Shown one piece after another: positions 7,716-12,092 of a stretch of DNA of 12,092 nucleotides; positions within the stretch are counted from its first letter, which is position 1, and every line of letters begins with the position of its first letter. This stretch comes from Moraxella lacunata. Its GTDB lineage: Bacteria > Pseudomonadota > Gammaproteobacteria > Pseudomonadales > Moraxellaceae. The stretch spans positions 12,010 to 24,101 of the forward strand of contig NZ_MXAN01000035.1 of assembly GCF_002027545.1 (NCBI RefSeq), written 5' to 3'. The translations under genes were made by a program, and so were the position numbers. The notes under the pieces are model-generated. The model searched no databases. It worked only from the letters and a program-made list of their open reading frames with translations, and had not been told where the DNA came from.

Positions 7716-8114
7716 TCATTTTGTAGAGTGTATTTTGGGTTTGTGATACTCATATAAAAATATCACGATTGCCAAAATAGGTAGAGTTTTTATCATACTA
7801 CCAAAGGGGTGTAATAATTGCTCTATCAGCAATGATTTTGGTAAAAGTGTTAAAATCAATGTATTATAGCCAATGATGACAATGATTTGGCTAAGCCAAA
7901 GCAGATAATGCGTGCGGTATTTAGTCATGATAAATAGGGCAAACATCACATCAATGCCACTGGCTCCGATAAATAACACATCAACAATCACGCCATAAAA
8001 TCCCATGCCATGCAATAAATCAAGCGATGATGAATGATTAAAAACTATCGGGATAACGCCACTATATAACCATAATAAGGCAAGGGCGTGATAGATATAG
8101 TTGGGTATTTTCAT
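7716..8114 (-). CDS. DoxX-like membrane protein
   Basis: This 132-residue protein has four membrane segments. The LLWLYSGVIPIVF opening after a short N-terminus and the HPFGSMIKTLPILAIVIFLYEY close are the landmarks of the DoxX-like group (DoxX_3 type). Proteins of this group are often fused to the C-terminus of an SDR domain. Here the SDR-like gene is separate, two genes downstream. The ATG has AAAGG six bases upstream. It starts 38 bases after the desaturase stop, so the two may be cotranscribed. Biochemical role is unknown. Confidence 0.75.
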   Translation of the reverse strand: MKIPNYIYHALALLWLYSGVIPIVFNHSSSLDLLHGMGFYGVIVDVLFIGASGIDVMFALFIMTKYRTHYLLWLSQIIVIIGYNTLILTLLPKSLLIEQLLHPFGSMIKTLPILAIVIFLYEYHKPKIHSTK

Positions 8115-8152
8115 AAAATGCCTTTGATTTAATCAGTAGCGTTGATTTTAAT

Positions 8153-8990
8153 TTAAGCAAATAATTGCCGAATGGGGCAAGTGTCATTTTTATTGCCAAA
8201 TATGTCTTGCAATGTCGGCACCACGCTATTTTTGCTAAAGTGTGGGGCGACTTTATCCAAACGTTTTGCCAATTTTGGTAAATTGTCCGTAGGAACAGCA
8301 GGGAATAAATGATGTTCGGCATGATAAAATAAATTAAAGGTCAGGGCATTAACAATCGGATTTCGCTCGGTGCGTCCAATTTCATCACAATCATGATGTA
8401 AACCCCATACCGCAATCAATCCTGAACTTGCGTTAATAAAAAACATCACAGCAAATTGATACAGAAATAAGGCAGATTGATAATAAAAAGCACAAAATGA
8501 TAATAATAAAATACACAGGCTTTCAATGATGATTTTTGGTTTAAAATGTTTTGGGGCGAGATGATAGCCATGCCGATAAATCCGCACACGAAATAATAAT
8601 CCCCCAAGCAGTGCTTGATACCATGTTTGATGAGCCAAATAATCTTCGGTATCATCATCACTTAATGGCTTGTAATGATGAAATAGATGACTGTATTTCA
8701 TGCTATGCAAACTGCTAAATGACAATAAACTGATGATGAATAATAATGCCGTTGCCAAATGGCGATGAATGCCTAATGCCTGATGAAATAAATCATGACC
8801 TTGCCGATAGGCAGTAATCACAAAAAATACCGAGCAGATAAATGCAAACGCATAATGCGACTGATGAACCAAATACCAAGATACAAGCAAAAAAGGATAG
8901 GGCAATACCACGTTATAAACCTTTTGCCAAAATGTCAAATGGCGTAAATCTTGCCATTGGACTTGTTTTAGATAATTGGGTTTTTTTCAT
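8153..8990 (-). pseudogene. Membrane fatty acid desaturase, start codon out of frame through a seven-A run
   Basis: The enzyme is a di-iron membrane desaturase acting on acyl lipids. The three histidine boxes are HDLFH, HLFHH and HAEHH, at residues 48-52, 84-88 and 206-210 of the 261-residue open frame, with an extra LHHDCD before the last one. That frame has only a TTG (8938) as start, without a ribosome site. A strong start lies upstream: AGGA seven bases before the ATG at 8990. The ATG is followed by seven As (8987-8981), which put it one base out of frame. With six As the protein would begin MKKPNYLKQVQW and read 278 residues, and those upstream codons look like real coding sequence. As written, the ATG gives a 25-residue peptide. 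This is phase variation, decay or a sequencing error. Confidence 0.75.
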
Positions 8991-8999
8991 TTTGCTGTC

Positions 9000-9293
9000 C
9001 TATTTATCAAAGTTCTTTGGTAGTTTTGGTAAAAATAATTTACCACAAATCATCGCTGATATTCCGCCAATGATAGCTAATAATATGGTTATTATAGTAT
9101 CATTAAAATCAAAGATAAATGGATTTGGGTCAGTTATGATGATTAAGATGGTGATAGAAAATAACACGGATAAACTACCAATTAAAAACAAAAATCCATA
9201 ATCTTTCGCCTCAATGATATACCCAATAAACTTTAAAATTACTACAAACGCAATGATGTTTGGATGTAGGGACGTGCTGTGTACGCCCTGCAC
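9000..9293 (-). pseudogene. 3' part of a small membrane protein gene split by repeat copy 2
   Basis: The open frame begins with a GTG inside the repeat, so its first ~20 residues are repeat-encoded and not native. The native part runs from FIGYIIEAKDYGFLF (9230 downward) and contains two membrane segments plus a GGISAMICGKLFLPKLPKNF tail. Removing the repeat and one copy of the 6-bp duplication joins this frame exactly to the 5' part, giving a 175-residue four-helix protein. The stop TAG at 9000 overlaps the ribosome site of the desaturase, suggesting translational coupling. No family is recognised. Confidence 0.6.
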
Positions 9294-9363
9294 GGTAATG
9301 TCATCAAGGGTGTGCTCAGCACACCCCTACAAACCCGTGGTAAATATCAAGTTGGTTGAGTGT
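9231..9363. mobile_element. Dispersed palindromic repeat, copy 2 (133 bp), inserted in a gene
   Basis: It is flanked by AATAAA on both sides (9225-9230 and 9364-9369), consistent with a 6-bp target duplication. It aligns with copy 1 at 3679-3812 and is one base shorter. Its second hairpin, 9308-9326, is a perfect 9+1+9 palindrome; the first (9270-9290) is degenerate. GTAGGG (9266) and CCCTAC (ending 9330) frame the hairpin pair. It carries no coding sequence, so it would need a transposase supplied elsewhere. Confidence 0.7.
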
Positions 9364-9666
9364 AATAAATTCTTTTATGGATAAATAAATGCCTGTCAAT
9401 AAAGCAGGAATAAAACCAAATAATGTTCCAAAAAATAGAAAGAGTGGGATTAGTCCAAATGAAAAAATAAAACTTTGAAAATAATCAATGGTACTACTTG
9501 AATTTCCAAGAATTGATATTAATAATTCCCATAGTTTCGTTAATAATAAGAAAACAAAACCACCTACCGCACCACCCAACAAGATAAATAATAAAATCAC
9601 CTTTTCTTTTGGATAAATAAAGCCATGTTGTTTGGCATAAGCTAGGATTTCTTTTTTGGTTGCCAT
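9316..9666 (-). pseudogene. 5' part of a small membrane protein gene split by repeat copy 2
   Basis: The 116-residue open frame has two or three membrane segments (about 23-48, 62-85 and 78-95) after a polar N-terminus MATKKEILAYAKQHGF. It includes the phrase GFIPALLTGIYLSIKEFI. The last ~15 residues (TLNQLDIYHGFVGVC) are encoded by the inserted repeat, where the frame finds a stop. The native gene continues in the 3' part at 9230-9000. The shortened product might still insert in the membrane. It begins 18 bases after the end of the regulator gene and may be in its operon. The ribosome site before 9666 is weak. Confidence 0.6.
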
Positions 9667-9684
9667 TTTATTGCTCGCTTATTT

Positions 9685-10203
9685 TTATTTCAAAAATTTT
9701 TGCACCGTTGCCCCAAGTTTTAGGATTTTATTGAGTGTCGTTGTAGAGAGTTTTAGCATTTCATTTGCCCAAGTGGTGAGCGTATCCACAAAGCCGTGCG
9801 TATCCTTAATGCGTTGTTTGACCCCTTCATTTTCCAGTTCAAATTCAGGCGTATTCATGAGTTCATCTAAAAACTGCACGGTAGGGGCAAGCTCTCTTTT
9901 GTAGCGTTCTTCTACGATGACCCGAGCGAGCGTCCATACATCGCTATTGGTGGTAAAATAATCCCGTCTGTCGCCTAATATGTGCGTGGTCTGCACAAGA
10001 TTTAGGCTTTGCAGTTCCTTAATGCTGTTTGAGACGTTGGAGCGGGCGACCCCGAGCGTATCTACGATTTGTTCGGCATTCATCGGCTTTGCCGTGATGA
10101 ATAGTAGGGCGTGGATTTGGGCGACTGTGCGGTTTACGCCCCATTTACTGCCCATTTCGCCCCAATGCAGGACAAATTTTTCGGTGGTGGGGGAGAGTTT
10201 CAT
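9685..10203 (-). CDS. GbsR/MarR-family transcriptional regulator
   Basis: A 172-residue DNA-binding regulator of the GbsR branch. The N-terminal phrase WGEMGSKWGVNRTVAQIHALL is diagnostic. A winged helix-turn-helix follows at about residues 38-85, with VARSNVSNSIKELQ as the recognition helix and GDRRDYF as the wing. The C-terminal half is helical and likely dimerises. I place the start at the ATG at 10203, which matches the family's usual MKLSP opening and has AAGG eight bases upstream. The 191-residue reading from a TTG would cross its own promoter. A near-consensus promoter overlaps a palindrome, so autorepression is likely. The divergent aldehyde dehydrogenase and the DUF2269-SDR pair, which shares the palindrome, are the obvious targets. 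Effector unknown. Confidence 0.9.
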   Translation of the reverse strand: MKLSPTTEKFVLHWGEMGSKWGVNRTVAQIHALLFITAKPMNAEQIVDTLGVARSNVSNSIKELQSLNLVQTTHILGDRRDYFTTNSDVWTLARVIVEERYKRELAPTVQFLDELMNTPEFELENEGVKQRIKDTHGFVDTLTTWANEMLKLSTTTLNKILKLGATVQKFLK

Positions 10204-10231
10204 GATAGTTGCCTTTTTAACGTTTTTGGAT

Positions 10232-10260
10232 ATTTTAGAAGTTTTTATAATTTCTGTCAA
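10232..10260 (-). promoter_or_regulatory. Promoter of the GbsR-family gene
   Basis: A perfect TTGACA (10260-10255) and TAAAAT (10237-10232) are spaced by 17 bases on the minus strand. The start of transcription would be near 10225, about 21 bases before the ATG. Confidence 0.8.
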
Positions 10261-10269
10261 TACTGAAAT
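10250..10269. promoter_or_regulatory. Palindromic operator over the regulator's -35 box
   Basis: ATTTCTGT and ACTGAAAT, separated by CAAT, form an inverted repeat with one imperfect pair of positions. It covers the -35 hexamer of the regulator's promoter, so binding would block RNA polymerase. It matches the palindrome at 7547-7566. Confidence 0.6.
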
Positions 10270-10324
10270 TTAAAAATTTACCATGCGGTTAAAATTTTTA
10301 AAGTCGGCAAAATCTGCCTTTGTC

Positions 10325-10357
10325 CATGATAGCTTTCTTATTTATTCATGATAGCTT
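10325..10357. promoter_or_regulatory. Direct repeats upstream of the aldehyde dehydrogenase promoter
   Basis: CATGATAGCTT occurs at 10325-10335 and again at 10347-10357, with starts 22 bases apart, about two helical turns. A second pair of direct repeats, AATTTACAA, stands at 10361-10369 and 10412-10420. The first pair ends 30 bases before the proposed -35, a position that suits an activator. Confidence 0.5.
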
Positions 10358-10387
10358 AGCAATTTACAATCTCATAACATTTCGCCC

Positions 10388-10416
10388 TTGCAATTTGAGA
10401 GAATTTAAGCTAATTT
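10388..10416 (+). promoter_or_regulatory. Proposed promoter of the aldehyde dehydrogenase gene
   Basis: TTGCAA (10388-10393) and TAATTT (10411-10416) are 17 bases apart. Transcription would begin near 10423, leaving a leader of about 88 bases. The match to consensus is moderate. Confidence 0.45.
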
Positions 10417-10444
10417 ACAACTGTACATATCGCTCTTTGCTGTG

Positions 10445-10460
10445 TGTGGTATGTACCACA
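10445..10460. promoter_or_regulatory. Palindrome in the aldehyde dehydrogenase leader
   Basis: TGTGGTA and TACCACA are perfect inverted halves separated by TG. It lies about 50 bases before the start codon and just after the proposed transcription start, a place suited to a repressor. It could also be a short RNA hairpin. Confidence 0.4.
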
Positions 10461-10498
10461 AGGCAGTATCATTCACTTTAACCAACTTTAACCAACAT

Positions 10499-10504
10499 AA
10501 GGAA
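10499..10504 (+). promoter_or_regulatory. Ribosome binding site deciding the aldehyde dehydrogenase start
   Basis: AAGGAA lies six bases before the ATG at 10511. The frame is open further upstream, but no earlier codon has a comparable site, and family members align from this ATG. Confidence 0.8.
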
Positions 10505-10510
10505 ATCTCT

Positions 10511-12025
10511 ATGCGTTACGCCAATCCCAATACAGACGGCTCAAAAGTCAACTTCAAATCCCAATACGAAAACTTCATCGGTGGCGAATGGGTTGCCCCT
10601 GTCAAAGGCGAGTATTTTGACGACATCTCGCCTGTGGACGGCAAAGCCTTTGCCAAAGTGCCAGACTCAACCAGCGAAGACATTGAGCTTGCCCTAGACG
10701 CTGCCCACAAAGCCAAAGATGCTTGGGCTAAGACATCGCCCATGGAGCGAAGCAATCTCTTATTAAAAATCGCTGACCGCCTAGAAGAGAACTTGGAGAC
10801 GCTTGCCGTTGCCGAGACATGGGAGAATGGCAAGCCTGTGCGTGAGACGTTGGCGGCGGACATTCCCCTTGCCATTGACCATTTTCGCTATTTTGCAGGG
10901 TGTATCCGAGCCCAAGAAGGTGGTATCAGCGAGATTGACCATGACACGGTGGCTTATCATTTTCATGAGCCGTTGGGCGTGGTTGGGCAAATCATTCCTT
11001 GGAACTTCCCCATTCTTATGGCGGCGTGGAAAATCGCCCCTGCCTTGGCAGCAGGGAACTGTATCGTGCTAAAACCTGCCGAGCAAACGCCCGTGAGTAT
11101 TCTTGTACTGACCGAGCTCATCGAAGACATCTTACCAAAAGGCGTGCTAAATATCGTCAATGGCGATGGCTTGAAGGTGGGTAAACCGCTTGCCACGAAC
11201 CCACGCATTAGCAAAATCGCCTTTACAGGCTCGACCGAAGTCGGTCAATACATCATGCAATACGCAACCGAAAACATCATTCCTGTAACCTTGGAGCTTG
11301 GTGGTAAATCGCCCAATGTGTTCTTTGCCGATGTCATGGACAAAGACGATGAGTTTTTGGATAAAGCCCTAGAAGGCTTTGCCATGTTCGCCCTAAACCA
11401 AGGCGAAGTCTGCACTTGTCCGTCTCGTGCGTTGGTGCATGAGAGTATCGCCGATGAGTTTATCCGCCGTGCCATTGACCGAGTCAAAAACATCAAAACA
11501 GGACATCCGCTTGACACCGAGACGATGATTGGGGCTCAGGCAAGCCAAGAACAGCAGGACAAAATCCTAAAATACATCGACATCGGTCAAAAAGAAGGGG
11601 CAGAGCTACTAACAGGTGGCGGTGAGCGTAAAGAGAACGAAGATGGTGGATTTTATATTGAGCCGACTGTATTTAAGGGTACTAATGAAATGCAGGTGTT
11701 CCGTGATGAAATCTTTGGCCCTGTCTTGACCGTTACGACCTTTAAGGACTTTGATGAAGCTATGCAAATTGCCAATGATACCATGTACGGCTTGGGTGCA
11801 GGCGTGTGGTCTCGTGATGGCACGACCGCTTATCGTGCAGGGCGTGCGATACAGGCAGGACGTGTGTGGACAAACTGCTATCACATCTATCCTGCCCACG
11901 CTGCCTTTGGTGGCTACAAAAAATCAGGGATTGGGCGTGAAAACCACAAGATGATGTTAAGCCATTATCAGCAAACCAAAAACCTGTTGGTGAGCTACTC
12001 GCCTAAGGCAATGGGATTTTTCTAA
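10511..12025 (+). CDS. aldB: NAD(P)-dependent aldehyde dehydrogenase, AldB/ExaC type
   Basis: The 504-residue enzyme oxidises an aldehyde, in this group typically acetaldehyde or another short aldehyde, to the acid. It follows E. coli AldB closely over its whole length by recollection, from [12 protein letters not shown] near the N-terminus to LLVSYS at the end. Key residues are Asn165 in IPWNFP, the FTGSTEVG nucleotide-site phrase, Glu262 in LELGGKSPN, and the catalytic Cys301 in [11 protein letters not shown], with the family's second cysteine at 303. It is cytosolic. The gene stands divergent from a GbsR-family regulator with 307 bases between them, rich in repeats, so regulated expression is likely. 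The alternative symbol exaC is equally defensible. No clear terminator follows before the window end: 12026-12092 shows only a 7-bp GTTTTTG/CAAAAAC stem without a T run. Confidence 0.95.
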   Translation: MRYANPNTDGSKVNFKSQYENFIGGEWVAPVKGEYFDDISPVDGKAFAKVPDSTSEDIELALDAAHKAKDAWAKTSPMERSNLLLKIADRLEENLETLAVAETWENGKPVRETLAADIPLAIDHFRYFAGCIRAQEGGISEIDHDTVAYHFHEPLGVVGQIIPWNFPILMAAWKIAPALAAGNCIVLKPAEQTPVSILVLTELIEDILPKGVLNIVNGDGLKVGKPLATNPRISKIAFTGSTEVGQYIMQYATENIIPVTLELGGKSPNVFFADVMDKDDEFLDKALEGFAMFALNQGEVCTCPSRALVHESIADEFIRRAIDRVKNIKTGHPLDTETMIGAQASQEQQDKILKYIDIGQKEGAELLTGGGERKENEDGGFYIEPTVFKGTNEMQVFRDEIFGPVLTVTTFKDFDEAMQIANDTMYGLGAGVWSRDGTTAYRAGRAIQAGRVWTNCYHIYPAHAAFGGYKKSGIGRENHKMMLSHYQQTKNLLVSYSPKAMGFF

Positions 12026-12092
12026 GTTTTTGATTGGTTTTTGATTAGCCTTTAAAACAAAAACAGACAATGAAAGTGAACCGCACCCCAAA

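Noticed and set aside
8153..8938. Desaturase starting at the TTG at 8938
   Set aside because: No ribosome site precedes it and the frame carries coding-like sequence further upstream to a well-placed ATG, so the TTG is unlikely to be the natural start.
12026..12092. Start of a further gene at the ATG near 12070
   Set aside because: No ribosome site is visible and only about seven codons remain before the window ends.

Overview
The window looks like a chromosomal segment of a Moraxella-like gammaproteobacterium. This is inferred from moderate-to-low GC, AT-rich gaps, protein resemblances (guaB, metK, an AldB/ExaC-type aldehyde dehydrogenase with a divergent GbsR-type regulator) and many short dispersed repeats. 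No marker gene for species assignment is present, so genus level is an inference.

Layout, left to right. 1-163 holds a strong terminator and the start signals of guaB (164-1633, +). A bidirectional hairpin separates guaB from two tandem, mutually similar minus-strand membrane proteins (1701-2909) and a DUF3144-type gene (3014-3346, -). Region 3347-3823 has no gene: it contains a terminator, a 262-bp MITE-like element with TA flanks, and copy 1 of a ~133-bp palindromic repeat. metK (3824-4990, -) follows, preceded by a ~140-nt leader that can fold into a multi-stem RNA ending in a U run, which is a riboswitch/attenuator candidate. Two translationally coupled, paralogous plus-strand membrane genes follow (5312-6204), the second broken by an in-frame stop.

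From 10203 down to 6194 all genes lie on the minus strand: a GbsR/MarR-family regulator, a small membrane protein gene split by copy 2 of the repeat, a membrane fatty acid desaturase whose ATG is out of frame through a seven-A run, a DoxX-like protein, a DUF2269 protein and an NDUFA9/SDR-like protein. A near-identical 20-bp palindrome lies on the regulator's own -35 box and just upstream of the DUF2269-SDR pair, which suggests that the regulator controls both itself and that pair. Divergent from the regulator is an AldB/ExaC-type aldehyde dehydrogenase (10511-12025, +) with an upstream region rich in direct and inverted repeats.

The housekeeping genes (guaB, metK, aldehyde dehydrogenase) look intact. 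The accessory genes show active decay or switching: a stop-interrupted paralog, a repeat-split gene with a 6-bp target duplication, and a homopolymer frameshift. The most interesting items are the metK leader RNA, the poly-A switch in the desaturase, the shared regulator operator, and the gene-splitting mobile repeat.
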